Source: Candidatus Obscuribacter sp.
GTDB lineage: Bacteria > Cyanobacteriota > Vampirovibrionia > Obscuribacterales > Obscuribacteraceae
Assembly: GCA_016712465.1 (NCBI GenBank)
Contig: JADJQZ010000001.1
Span: 5,394,001 to 5,458,000, forward strand
Direction of reading: 5' to 3'
Length of the DNA stretch: 64,000 nt
Notes under the pieces: model-generated
What the model was told of the DNA's origin: nothing
The model's database searches: none
What the model saw: the letters and a program-made list of their open reading frames with translations, nothing else
Shown: one piece after another, positions 1-8,542 of the stretch
Position numbering within the stretch: the stretch's first letter is position 1
Layout: each line of letters begins with the position of its first letter
Program-made: the position numbers and the translations under genes

Positions 1-2
1 AG

Positions 3-677
3 GGCATACTGAAAGCTGAACAGGCCGTCATTGCCCTTGGCATTTGCTGGAAAACAAAAGCCACACTGGAAGAGGCATTTCGCCAGTTGGGCTGGAGCCC
101 GGCCATCATCGCCGCCGCCTTCCCCAGCCACCCGACACCCATGGCCGCCACCTTTCACCCCCATTCACAACTTTCAGATCAGGCTCCCGGTCTGGCTCAA
201 CTGCAGGCCCAACAGCAAGCACAGCAGCAAGCTCAGCAGATACCTCCAGCTTCGGCTGCCACAGCCGGTGCAGCTTCCCAGGCTCAGACCATGCCGCCTA
301 CCAAGCCCATCGGACCGGGCAGCTCCGGCTCCCATTTCCAGACCTCAAGCCATCAATCACCCCTGGCCCAGGCTCTCAACAAGGGGCGCAACGCCGATTC
401 CTCCAGCGGCGGTCTACCGGCCGTATCGGCCAGGGAGAGCAACCGGGAGAGCATGAAACGCAAATCCGATGCCACTTCAGCATCTCTGCCCGCTCTGGCT
501 ACCCCCGGTCAACCGGCCCTGAACCTCTTGCAAGAACTTGAAACCACGGGCGACAACGAACCAACCGGAGACGTCACAGGTGAGCATGACGCAGTCGGGC
601 AGAGCCCCGGAGGGGCCGGCCAACTGCGCAAGAAAAAACTCTCCGACCTGATTCCGCAAATTAAGAACCAGGGCTGA
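3..677 (+). CDS. Q-rich hypothetical protein, 5' truncated by window edge
   Basis: The reading frame is open from the first full codon of the window, so the start lies upstream. About 224 residues are visible. The first 30 form an ordered amphipathic segment (KAEQAVIALGIC...LEEAFRQLGW) that resembles the short helical 'expect to be used in learning which unit is next' type domain found at the N-terminus of type IV pilus/type II secretion ATPase-like proteins, but the match is only by eye. The rest is low complexity: a run of QAQQQAQQQAQQ near residues 66-80, then Ser/Pro/Gly-rich sequence, and a basic tail with RKKKLSDLIPQI. I do not recognise the family. Two other frames are also open here because of the biased composition; this frame is preferred because it continues through the window edge with an ordered segment. 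Function unknown. Confidence 0.6.
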   Translation, partial: GILKAEQAVIALGICWKTKATLEEAFRQLGWSPAIIAAAFPSHPTPMAATFHPHSQLSDQAPGLAQLQAQQQAQQQAQQIPPASAATAGAASQAQTMPPTKPIGPGSSGSHFQTSSHQSPLAQALNKGRNADSSSGGLPAVSARESNRESMKRKSDATSASLPALATPGQPALNLLQELETTGDNEPTGDVTGEHDAVGQSPGGAGQLRKKKLSDLIPQIKNQG

Positions 678-953
678 GATCCAAGCCTGTCAGGAGCAGC
701 AGCACGAGGGCCAGTCTGGCCAGGTCCGACTGCACGGTCTTTGCCGCAGGCACGGCAAACGAGCGCGCCATTGCCAAGACCAAAGCCTGAGAATCCCTAA
801 AAACCCGCGAATTTAAGCCACAAATGACGAGACTGGCGGGGGAATTATGGTAAAAATTAGCAACTAATCCGCAATCAGGAATTTAGTGGAGTCGCTCGGT
901 GCAAGCCGCAGCGGTTCTGTCCCCACAAATGCTGTGTTGCACAGGAGTTTTCA

Positions 954-1565
954 ATGCTTCAACAAAAAATCTCGTACAAACCTTATGCCAAACATGACTT
1001 CAGCCATCTGAGCGGTTTGACCGGTATTTCAGACAAGACCCTTGAGATCCACCTGGCTCTCTATGCCGGTTACGTCACAAACACCAACACCTTGAATGAA
1101 AAGGTAATCGAACTCACCGAGGCCGGCAAAAGCGGTACTCCTGAATACGCTGAACTGAAGCGTCGCTATGGTTTTGAATACAACGGCATGAGACTGCACG
1201 AATACTATTTCGGCAATCTCAAACCGGGCGGTAGCGAGCTGAAAGAAGGCTCTGAGATTGGCAAAGCCATCATCGACACCTATGGTTCCATCGAAACCTG
1301 GAAGAACGATTTCTTCAAAGTCGGCGGCATGCGTGGCGTGGGCTGGGCTATCCTCTTCCAGGATCCCGAAACCAAAGTGCTTTCCAACCACTGGATCACC
1401 CTGCATGAAGAAGGCAATATCGCCGGATTCAAGCCGATTCTGGTTATGGACGTATGGGAACACGCTTTCTTGCTCGATTACAAACCGGCAGAAAGACCCA
1501 AGTACATCGAAGCCTTCTACTCAAACGTAGACTGGGCCAAAGTTGAATCGAGACTGATCAAGTAA
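954..1565 (+). CDS. sodB: Superoxide dismutase, Fe/Mn family
   Basis: Predicted to convert superoxide to oxygen and hydrogen peroxide in the cytoplasm (no signal peptide). The 203-residue length is normal for the family. The four metal ligands are visible: His33 (LEIHLALY), His82 (MRLHEYYF), Asp166 and His170 (DVWEHAF). Conserved aromatic residues (Tyr37, Trp131, Trp168) are in place. Residue 146, in SNHW, is a histidine where Mn-type enzymes usually carry an outer-sphere glutamine; some Fe or cambialistic enzymes have His here, so the metal cannot be called from sequence. A good ribosome binding site (AGGAG, 7 nt before ATG) fixes the start. It stands alone, with a strong intrinsic terminator 20 bases after the stop, so it is probably monocistronic. 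The symbol sodB is by family only. Confidence 0.96.
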   Translation: MLQQKISYKPYAKHDFSHLSGLTGISDKTLEIHLALYAGYVTNTNTLNEKVIELTEAGKSGTPEYAELKRRYGFEYNGMRLHEYYFGNLKPGGSELKEGSEIGKAIIDTYGSIETWKNDFFKVGGMRGVGWAILFQDPETKVLSNHWITLHEEGNIAGFKPILVMDVWEHAFLLDYKPAERPKYIEAFYSNVDWAKVESRLIK

Positions 1566-1586
1566 GAAACGGTTCGAAATCTGGAA

Positions 1587-1616
1587 AGAAGGCGGTCACC
1601 CCCGCCTTCTTTTTTT
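1587..1616 (+). terminator. Rho-independent terminator of the superoxide dismutase gene
   Basis: Perfect 9-bp stem (AGAAGGCGG / CCGCCTTCT) with a 6-nt loop, followed directly by six further T residues. It sits 21 bases after the sod stop codon on the same strand. Confidence 0.93.
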
Positions 1617-1882
1617 GTGGTGTTGAGCCCGAAGGGCGCCACCGTCGGTGGGCGGCTTGTTCAGCAGGCGGAGATGCAGCCATGAACAATAAACACTGCC
1701 GGCAAAGAGGTTTACGACCCAGCAAACAGAAAAATTCGGACCCTTCCATGAGAAATAATTGATGCCAGTAGACGGTAATTGCGCTGCAGCTAAGCAACAA
1801 TTCAAGACTATTCCACTTGAAAACGCTACCATATTAAACTGCACGATGGTATCCAGTCGATTGTCTGAAAACAAAGAAGAAA

Positions 1883-3502
1883 GTGGTTATGAATCAGGGC
1901 AAAACCTCAAAGGATAAAGGGCTTCTCGATCGGGTCTTTAGCGACATTTTCGAAAGAGAGCTGAGAGCCTGTGCTGAAGAGACCTATGAAGGCGAAAAAT
2001 ACGTCAACGGTGCCACTTTCACGGCAAAGGCGGCGCCGGAAGGCACCGATAAAAGCGCGGAAGCGACAGCCAAACTAGAGACTGACAGCCGGGATAAGCC
2101 GGTGCGGACTTCCAAACAAACCGCCGAGACTGAAAAGAAGAAGATAACCAAGACCGTAGAAATAGTTGTCGGGCAGGCAGCCAAAAATGCTGATGCCGAC
2201 AAAAAGAAGAAGGCCACCAAGACGGTGGAGATAGTCATGGAGCCAAGTTCCAAGCAAACTAACCATCCCAGCCCCGAGACGACAGTGGAAAAGACGGTAG
2301 AAATGCCGGTCGCACAAGAAACCGCTTTTGAAGAAAACAAGCCGGAAGGAAAGCTTGAAGGCAAGCCGGAAGCAACTCAGCAGGAAAAATCAGAAGAAAA
2401 GGCTGACGGTAAGCCGGAAAGCAAAGCAGACGAGAACGGCGCCGACGATTCACAAGAGTTTTTCGCCCGCCCCTTCCAGGAAGTACCAAGCGACTTCATA
2501 AGCGACTACAACCTGGGTGAAGACTCGGAAACCGGCGACTACGACAGTAGCGAAGGTTATGAAACCGGTTACAGCGACTGGTCCTACGAAACTCCACGCC
2601 CCTGGCTCTCCATAGACGAAGCAGCCAGCGTGCTTGGTCGTTCCAGCCGAGCCGTGGAGCGTTCCATACTGGGCCGCTGGGGTAACCGACTACCGGAAGG
2701 GTGGAGCGCCCGCTTAGTCAAAATCGATGGTGCCGATCAAGATCAGTGGAGAGTAATCCCCCCACGCGGATTCCGCCTCAGAGCAAACCGCAAATCCGCC
2801 ACCGTCGCCACTGAAATCGATGGCGAGACAAGCAAACCCACGCAAGAGCCGGAGGCACAAGCCCAGACCGACTCGGAGCCCCAGGCAAAAGCTGAGACCA
2901 GCATGAAAGAGGGCAGCGACAGCCAGGAAAGGACAAACCGGGACCTTACAGACCGCAAGAACCAGGCACAAAGCGAGACCACAGGCCGCACTGAGAGCAC
3001 CAGCGCTGCATCCCCTGCAAAGGGCAAAGCTTCCCAGAAGCCTAAAGAGGAAGACGAAATGTCCTATAAAACCAGCCGGGATGACACCTTCTCTTTTGGT
3101 CCCCTGGAAAAATTGTTCCAGTCGGCCACGCGCATAGCACAGAAGGAACTGGCCTCCTTCGTCAACAACGGTCGCAAAGAGCGCCATGAACTGTACAAAC
3201 CGGACATGGAAGCAACAACCATCGTCATCGACCGTTCCGATGAAGTAGAAAAACTACTGCGCGAACTTGCCGATTGTCAGCGGGAGCTGGCTCAAGAACG
3301 CCGTGCCCGCATGGAAGACATGCGTCTTATAAATGAGATGCAAAGTTCCATGAGACTTCTGGAAGTGAATGCCAGAGAGACCCGTCAAATCAAGGAAGAC
3401 CTCATAGACGCCCAGTCCGCACTGCTTGAACACCGCAAACAATATCAGGAGTTTCTCAAACTCCCGTGGTGGAAGAGACTGTTTCATAAGAAGCAGGCGT
3501 AG
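1883..3502 (+). CDS. Large disordered protein with HTH-like segment and C-terminal coiled coil
   Basis: A 539-residue protein of unknown function. Residues about 40-200 are Lys/Glu/Thr-rich, probably disordered, and carry three imperfect copies of a TKTVEIV motif. Residues about 239-300 (RPWLSIDEAASVLGRSSRAVERSILGRW...) look like an excisionase/MerR-type winged helix-turn-helix, so DNA binding is possible. Another charged linker follows, then a long heptad-rich coiled coil (about 450-520) ending in an aromatic, basic tail (LPWWKRLFHKK) that could touch membrane. The start is uncertain: GTG at 1883 or ATG at 1889, both behind a weak AGAAG. It precedes the Rdx and cmk genes on the same strand and may be co-transcribed with them. 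No family name can be assigned with confidence. Confidence 0.7.
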   Translation: MVMNQGKTSKDKGLLDRVFSDIFERELRACAEETYEGEKYVNGATFTAKAAPEGTDKSAEATAKLETDSRDKPVRTSKQTAETEKKKITKTVEIVVGQAAKNADADKKKKATKTVEIVMEPSSKQTNHPSPETTVEKTVEMPVAQETAFEENKPEGKLEGKPEATQQEKSEEKADGKPESKADENGADDSQEFFARPFQEVPSDFISDYNLGEDSETGDYDSSEGYETGYSDWSYETPRPWLSIDEAASVLGRSSRAVERSILGRWGNRLPEGWSARLVKIDGADQDQWRVIPPRGFRLRANRKSATVATEIDGETSKPTQEPEAQAQTDSEPQAKAETSMKEGSDSQERTNRDLTDRKNQAQSETTGRTESTSAASPAKGKASQKPKEEDEMSYKTSRDDTFSFGPLEKLFQSATRIAQKELASFVNNGRKERHELYKPDMEATTIVIDRSDEVEKLLRELADCQRELAQERRARMEDMRLINEMQSSMRLLEVNARETRQIKEDLIDAQSALLEHRKQYQEFLKLPWWKRLFHKKQA

Positions 3503-3549
3503 TAAGCTAGAGGGAATGCTTGGTCTTTCCCTTGGGAGTTAATCTATAT

Positions 3550-3909
3550 ATGACGTCGTCGTCCTCCAACGAATCCACTGACAAGCGGTTCAAAATAACC
3601 TATTGCACCGAATGCGGCTATCGCGACAAAGCCGATAAGCTGGCCACCGAATTGGAAACCGCCCTCAAAGTTGGTTGTCAGATTCAGCCGGCCGAAGGTG
3701 GTGTTTTTGAAGTGGAAGACAAAGGCGTGCTTATCTTCTCCAAGAAAGCCACCGATCGCATGCCGGAAGACGGCGAAGTGCTCAAAATAGTGCAGGGCGT
3801 AGCCGACGGGCTCAGCCTTGAAGAAGCCCAGTCAGTGGCAGGTCCCCCCGCCAGCGCAGTTCTGGAGTGGATTTTCGGACTCTTCCGCTCACCTTCAGAC
3901 ACTAAATGA
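3550..3909 (+). CDS. Rdx (selenoprotein W/T/H-like) thioredoxin-fold protein
   Basis: A 119-residue protein with the Rdx-family signature: a strand followed by the redox motif Cys19-x-x-Cys22 (ITYCTECGYRDKA), a helix (LATELETALK), and the GVFEV...GVLIFSKK strands. Cysteine replaces the selenocysteine of animal selenoprotein W. The family has a thioredoxin-like fold and proposed redox roles; the substrate is unknown. I chose ATG 3550 because the homologous region begins soon after it and a GGGAG lies 11 nt upstream; an in-frame TTG at 3520 would add ten residues with no family support. The C-terminal 25 residues extend beyond the usual domain. The stop overlaps the cmk start by 4 bases (ATGA), indicating translational coupling. 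Confidence 0.85.
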   Translation: MTSSSSNESTDKRFKITYCTECGYRDKADKLATELETALKVGCQIQPAEGGVFEVEDKGVLIFSKKATDRMPEDGEVLKIVQGVADGLSLEEAQSVAGPPASAVLEWIFGLFRSPSDTK

Positions 3910-4631
3910 CAGACCAGCAAATTCTTCAAATAGCCATCGACGGACCTGCCGGTGCAGGCAAATCAACGGTAGCGAGAAAGCTCGCCGATGAACTGGGATA
4001 CCTTTATATAGATACCGGCGCCATGTACCGTGCCGCCACCTGGCTTGCCCTCAAGAATAATCTCGACTTGAACGACGGTCCTGGCATAGCGGCCCTGGCC
4101 CGCACCTGCAACATCCTGCTCAAGCCCGCCGACGAAACTTCGGACGGCAAAATTCGCGTCTTTGTAGACGACGAAGAAATCACCCGGGAAATTCGCACCC
4201 AGAAAATGTCGGAACAGGTTATACCAGTTGCCGCTCTCAAAGAAGTGCGAGAAGTACTGGTGGAAAAACAGCAATACCTGGCCAGCATCGGCAATGCCGT
4301 GTTGGATGGGCGAGACATAGGCACGGTAGTCTTACCCGATGCACGGCTGAAAATCTTCCTGACGGCATCGGCGGAAGTGAGAGCGACCAGGCGCTTGAAA
4401 GAACTGAACGCCCAGGGCGAAAACCCCAGCTTTGAGGAATTGCTCAAGGCCATAATCGACCGTGACCACAAAGATCGCACCCGGGAAGTCTCACCGTTAA
4501 CCATGGCCGACGACGCCATCGAGGTAGTAACCGACAATATGACCATCGATGAGGTGGTAAGGGAACTGCACCGCCTCACCAGGGCAGCCAAGGAAGGTCT
4601 GAGCGGAGACAGTTCCCGCATGAAGGTCTAG
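3906..4631 (+). CDS. cmk: Cytidylate kinase
   Basis: Phosphorylates CMP and dCMP with ATP in pyrimidine nucleotide metabolism; cytoplasmic. The P-loop GPAGAGKST is at residues 13-21, followed by the CMP-kinase signature (YIDTGAMYRAATWLAL), the conserved DGRDIGTVVLPDA segment that binds nucleotide, and the LID region with RRLKEL and DRDHKDRTREVSPL. The 241-residue length is slightly above the usual 220-230; the excess is a short Ser/Lys-rich tail. The start overlaps the preceding Rdx gene by 4 bases, so the two are probably translated together. Confidence 0.97.
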   Translation: MTDQQILQIAIDGPAGAGKSTVARKLADELGYLYIDTGAMYRAATWLALKNNLDLNDGPGIAALARTCNILLKPADETSDGKIRVFVDDEEITREIRTQKMSEQVIPVAALKEVREVLVEKQQYLASIGNAVLDGRDIGTVVLPDARLKIFLTASAEVRATRRLKELNAQGENPSFEELLKAIIDRDHKDRTREVSPLTMADDAIEVVTDNMTIDEVVRELHRLTRAAKEGLSGDSSRMKV

Positions 4632-4813
4632 CTAACTCGCCCGCGCCAATCTAAATCCATTCAGTTTCATTCTAATAAATTCCCTTCGAGTCAAGTTTTC
4701 GCTTCTACGTAAGACCACCAGAGCCAAGACTTACCGCAGCCTGTATATTCGGCAGTGGTAGCTTAGACCATCCCCGGTAACACACTCGACTCCGTAGAAA
4801 CAACTCTCCAGCT

Positions 4814-5911
4814 ATGGCAGAACAGTCAGAGCGCAATCTCCTGGCGCAGCAACAGACGCCGGCTCAAGGTACCTTCTCAGGTGCCGATATATTGTTTCAG
4901 GAATTCCCGCCACCCAAGCGCCTGGCCGCCAAGCCGCCCGAACAACCGGGCGAGCCGCCTATCGGCACGGCCACCATGCTCAAAGATGAGACCATCGTTC
5001 TCAACTTGAAAGCAAAAAACAAAGATGTAGTGGGCGAAGGGGAATTGATCTTCCACCCCAACGACAAAGATTACAACACTGTGCGGCGCCATTTGCAGGG
5101 CATGAGCCCGGGCGAAATCAAGCTGGTCAGCCCCTTTGCCGACCCCAACGATAAGACGGGACCGGAAAAGAAAGCGGAGCCTGACAAGACAGAAACTCCG
5201 GACAAGACCCAACCGGATGACAAAACCAAACCCACGGACAAGACACCGCCTGCGGTGCCCGATGTAATAGTGCCGCCCAGCGCACAATTTGTCAAAAAGG
5301 TGGAAGATACCTACAACAAAATGTCGCCGGAAGTGCGCGAAATTGTAGCCCGAGACGGAGCCCAGCTTGTGCCCACAAGGCGCATCACCGATGCCTTGCC
5401 GGAGCTGAAAGGGCAAAAACCCAGGGGCTGGCCGCCAGGCTCGTCATGGGATGCCGTGGACGGTGCTTACAGTCCTACCAAGAAAATGATTGTGGTAGCG
5501 GAAGACAAGCAAGCCAAGCCTGGCATCTGGGTAAACGGCAACCGCACCGAAGACATCGTGCGCCATGAAACCGGTCATGCCGTCAACGCAGCCATGGACT
5601 ATCTCTCAGATGACGCCGACTTTACGCAGGCCTACGAAGACGACAAGAAAAAGATTCCGGCGGCAGATCAAAAACCGCTCACCTATTTCTTGCAATCGGC
5701 CGGAATAGGCGCTGACGAAACCTGCGCCGAAGGCATTGCATCAATGGAAGGCGGAGCCACAGGCGGCACCACCTTCGACAAAAACTTCGCCGGCACGATG
5801 GCCGTAATCAAAGCAAGAGTGAAGGCCTTTGCCGCCAATCCGCAGATTGCACCAACCCCCGCCGGCGGCAACAAACCCGGCGCGTCCAATAACGGCAGCA
5901 AGGATGGATAG
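4814..5911 (+). CDS. Putative HExxH zinc metallopeptidase with disordered N-terminus
   Basis: A 365-residue protein without a signal peptide. Residues 1-150 are Pro/Lys/Asp-rich with a run of DKT repeats (about 115-150), probably disordered. The C-terminal half holds an HExxH motif, H251-E-T-G-H255, in the context VRHETGHAVNAAMD, and a downstream DETCAEG segment whose Glu302 or Glu306 could be the third zinc ligand. This arrangement resembles gluzincins such as the anthrax-lethal-factor-like group, but I cannot assign a family. Zn-peptidase activity is inferred from the motif only. It is one of several predicted peptidases in this window that begin with a charged, unstructured stretch in place of a leader. 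No clear Shine-Dalgarno sequence precedes the ATG. Confidence 0.75.
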   Translation: MAEQSERNLLAQQQTPAQGTFSGADILFQEFPPPKRLAAKPPEQPGEPPIGTATMLKDETIVLNLKAKNKDVVGEGELIFHPNDKDYNTVRRHLQGMSPGEIKLVSPFADPNDKTGPEKKAEPDKTETPDKTQPDDKTKPTDKTPPAVPDVIVPPSAQFVKKVEDTYNKMSPEVREIVARDGAQLVPTRRITDALPELKGQKPRGWPPGSSWDAVDGAYSPTKKMIVVAEDKQAKPGIWVNGNRTEDIVRHETGHAVNAAMDYLSDDADFTQAYEDDKKKIPAADQKPLTYFLQSAGIGADETCAEGIASMEGGATGGTTFDKNFAGTMAVIKARVKAFAANPQIAPTPAGGNKPGASNNGSKDG

Positions 5912-5934
5912 AACACAAAGGGTATGATGGTTAT

Positions 5935-7131
5935 ATGCCGATAATTGTCTCATACACCAAGTTCAGACTAATGAGCGCTGCGCTGGCCATCAGCGTAGCT
6001 TCCTCTGCTTTATTTGTTCTTTCGACCCAACTACCAGGGGAAGCAGACCGGCCGCCCCTGAACCAGGACCAAATCGCGCGCCTGCAACCGCGGGTACGAG
6101 TAGCTTTTGCCGACTGGTGGCTTTACCAGCTCTTTCCCTTCGATCGAAGCGACGAAAAAAACACCACTTTCGATGCAATCGCCTGGGTGGACGAACCTGC
6201 AAAAGCGGCATTTAAGAAGTTTTCTCGTTACCATGACCTGCTCAAAACCCATGAAATTCTCTTCCTTAAAGACCACACATGGGAACCGCAGAATCTTCCG
6301 AACGGCAGCACCAGAGTAACGTACGCAGGCTACCTGGTGAGCCTGACCGATCCGTCCATGAACTCCCACTATGTGAGATTTGACCTGGACATTCGCTCAG
6401 CTCCCACAGGATTGAGGGTTTGCGGCTGGAAAATGACCTATGACCCTGATTTCCAGACTACACTCTCCTTTCTCTCGAAATGCCAAAAGCACTCTTCAAG
6501 CATGCAAGCAAATCGCAAGGCTTATGACTGCATCAGGGAAGCGCACTTGCGCCAGGAAGAAGGGAAACAACAGTTAGCCCTTTCCCTGGCAAATAAGGCC
6601 ATCTCGCTAAATCCCGACTGCGCCCTGGCTTACAACGTCAGAGCCGACATTCGGAAAGACTTGCACAACTACAATCAAGCCATTAAGGACTATGACCAGG
6701 CAATCGTCCTCAAGCCCGACTTTGCCCTGGCATTTTTCTGCCGAGCAATGCTAAAAGACAAACTGGGAGACAGCATGGGTGCAATCAGCGACTACGGTGA
6801 AACACTGAGGCTCTGCCCGAATTTCAATTACGCCCGCATAAACCGCGGCGGCATACTCGACATGGAAGGAGACCGAACAGGCGCTCTTGCAGACTATGAC
6901 AAACTAGCAGATATTCCAGAATTCAGGGAAGTAATCATGGCCCAGCGGGCCCAAGTGAAATTGGAAATGGGCAACTTGATTGGAGCCATTATCGACTGCA
7001 ATGAAAGTCTAAAACTCAATCCCAAAAACACCAACGCCTATCGCACCAGGGGCATAGTCTGGCATACCCTGGGTTTGCAAAGGTTCGCTGAATCAGACTT
7101 TGCTAAAGCGCGGGGGGAGGGAATACGGTAA
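5935..7131 (+). CDS. Exported TPR-repeat protein
   Basis: A 398-residue protein with an N-terminal hydrophobic segment (about residues 12-31, signal peptide or membrane anchor), a middle domain of about 160 residues that I do not recognise, and five to six tetratricopeptide repeats from about residue 195 to the end (for example LAYNVRADIRKD...AIKDYDQAIVLKP). TPRs usually act as protein-protein interaction scaffolds. It lies 23 bases after the HExxH gene on the same strand and may share its transcript, and it converges on the SGNH hydrolase gene. No partner can be named from sequence. Confidence 0.8.
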   Translation: MPIIVSYTKFRLMSAALAISVASSALFVLSTQLPGEADRPPLNQDQIARLQPRVRVAFADWWLYQLFPFDRSDEKNTTFDAIAWVDEPAKAAFKKFSRYHDLLKTHEILFLKDHTWEPQNLPNGSTRVTYAGYLVSLTDPSMNSHYVRFDLDIRSAPTGLRVCGWKMTYDPDFQTTLSFLSKCQKHSSSMQANRKAYDCIREAHLRQEEGKQQLALSLANKAISLNPDCALAYNVRADIRKDLHNYNQAIKDYDQAIVLKPDFALAFFCRAMLKDKLGDSMGAISDYGETLRLCPNFNYARINRGGILDMEGDRTGALADYDKLADIPEFREVIMAQRAQVKLEMGNLIGAIIDCNESLKLNPKNTNAYRTRGIVWHTLGLQRFAESDFAKARGEGIR

Positions 7132-7189
7132 CAAAGACGCCTGACGAAAGTTTACTGATTGGCACCAAACCAGCAAATCTCGTCACCCT

Positions 7190-8371
7190 TTATTTCCCTT
7201 CAGGCAACCCATACTTCAACTGCAGATCACGCAGATAACCTTCCGCATCGCTTACCGAATTACTATCTACATTGCCGCTGCGCTTGTATATGTCTTTGGC
7301 CTTACGCAAGTTTGCACAAGCCGAGGCAAGAGCAGCCTTATCGACTCTTTGCGAACTGTCAGTTTGTTGTTTGACTATTGCATCAGCCAGGTTCAAATAA
7401 CAGCTACCAAGGGCAGGTCTGGCACTGGTACCAAAAATTTTTGCAGCAGCTTCAGACTCTTGCTTATACAAAGCAATCACTCTGTCGTACATTTTCCGGC
7501 GCAACCAGTATTCGCCGATGGTGCTTACCCCATCATCAGAAGCTTCCGTATAGACGGGAGAATTTACACCATCTTTCTCCCACTCACTGAGAACCTGGCT
7601 CACCTCTTTAACCATGGCCGCCTGTTCTTTGGTAAACACCTCGCTCAGACCGCTTTCCGAATCACTCGTCTTTGAAAGCAAATCACCCGAAGAGAAATTT
7701 CCAACACTTTGTGCCGCCAGTGCGGCATAGAGAAGAGCACCCTTTTGGCCGGGATGGTGCTCATCGCTATCGTATAAATCTAGTTCGGGACGGCGTAGCT
7801 GACTGAAGAAAGTCACATCCCCGTAGGGAATCACCTGCGCTGACAGTTCTCGACCAACCGAACGAAAGTGCTGACTGAGCCTGCCCTGCCAATAAAACTG
7901 TCCCTTGTCGGCAGGGAACATCAGGATAAGAGGCTTCCCCCCATTTTCTCTTATCAAATTGACAAAGCGCCGATGTGCATAACGTGATTCGTGCGGTCTA
8001 CCAAATGCAGACTGAGTGCCCTCCTGCAGAATGACATAGTCCCACTTTGTTTTTCTGAGTGCGGCCAAAGTGGTTCGATCTGAAAGATGCTCCAGCAGTG
8101 TATAACCAGGTCCTGTAGCGCTCTCCACTGCAAGCTGAGCATCCTTGTGGATGAGGCGGTAAATCTTGCAGAACGAGCCGGGAGAATCAAAATAATAAGT
8201 GAGGCTATTACCTATGTACAGCACCTTAACAGCTTGTGCTGCGCTGCTTGCACTATGAACTCTGTGAGTGACAGCCTTCGGAATATACCAACTGTATAAA
8301 AGCAATGCAGAAAGCAGAGTGAATACGAACAAGCCTGAATACAAACAGATTCTAATTTTCGAGCGCGCCAT
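7190..8371 (-). CDS. Membrane-anchored SGNH/GDSL-like hydrolase
   Basis: A 393-residue protein with one N-terminal membrane segment (about residues 8-29) placing the rest outside the cytoplasm. Block I of the SGNH fold is visible as YIGNSLT, with Ser56 as the likely nucleophile. A later strand reads YVILQEGTQ, matching the block that normally supplies oxyanion-hole residues, and the C-terminal DSDEHHPGQKGALLYA matches block V with the catalytic Asp-x-x-His. SGNH enzymes remove acyl groups from lipids or polysaccharides; the substrate is not predictable here. The last about 110 residues are helical and TPR-like (MYDRVIALYKQE...SCYLNLADAI). It is divergent from the glycine-rich protein gene and convergent with the TPR gene before it. 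Confidence 0.8.
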   Translation of the reverse strand: MARSKIRICLYSGLFVFTLLSALLLYSWYIPKAVTHRVHSASSAAQAVKVLYIGNSLTYYFDSPGSFCKIYRLIHKDAQLAVESATGPGYTLLEHLSDRTTLAALRKTKWDYVILQEGTQSAFGRPHESRYAHRRFVNLIRENGGKPLILMFPADKGQFYWQGRLSQHFRSVGRELSAQVIPYGDVTFFSQLRRPELDLYDSDEHHPGQKGALLYAALAAQSVGNFSSGDLLSKTSDSESGLSEVFTKEQAAMVKEVSQVLSEWEKDGVNSPVYTEASDDGVSTIGEYWLRRKMYDRVIALYKQESEAAAKIFGTSARPALGSCYLNLADAIVKQQTDSSQRVDKAALASACANLRKAKDIYKRSGNVDSNSVSDAEGYLRDLQLKYGLPEGK

Positions 8372-8542
8372 TTTAGAGTCTACCTACCGTGAGTATCAAC
8401 AGTATATTTGAGGCAATTGCCACATCAAAGGCGAAATCAGCGCGGCAAACAGTGCTCGGCGCATCCGCCCTTGTATGAGCTACATTTCCGGCGACGCATC
8501 GATAGTCAAGATGATTAAATTTCCATTTTCAGGAGATTTTCC

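Noticed and set aside
661..771. 36-residue minus-strand frame with a hydrophobic stretch after the first gene
   Set aside because: No ribosome binding site, overlaps a coding end, and it could be chance.
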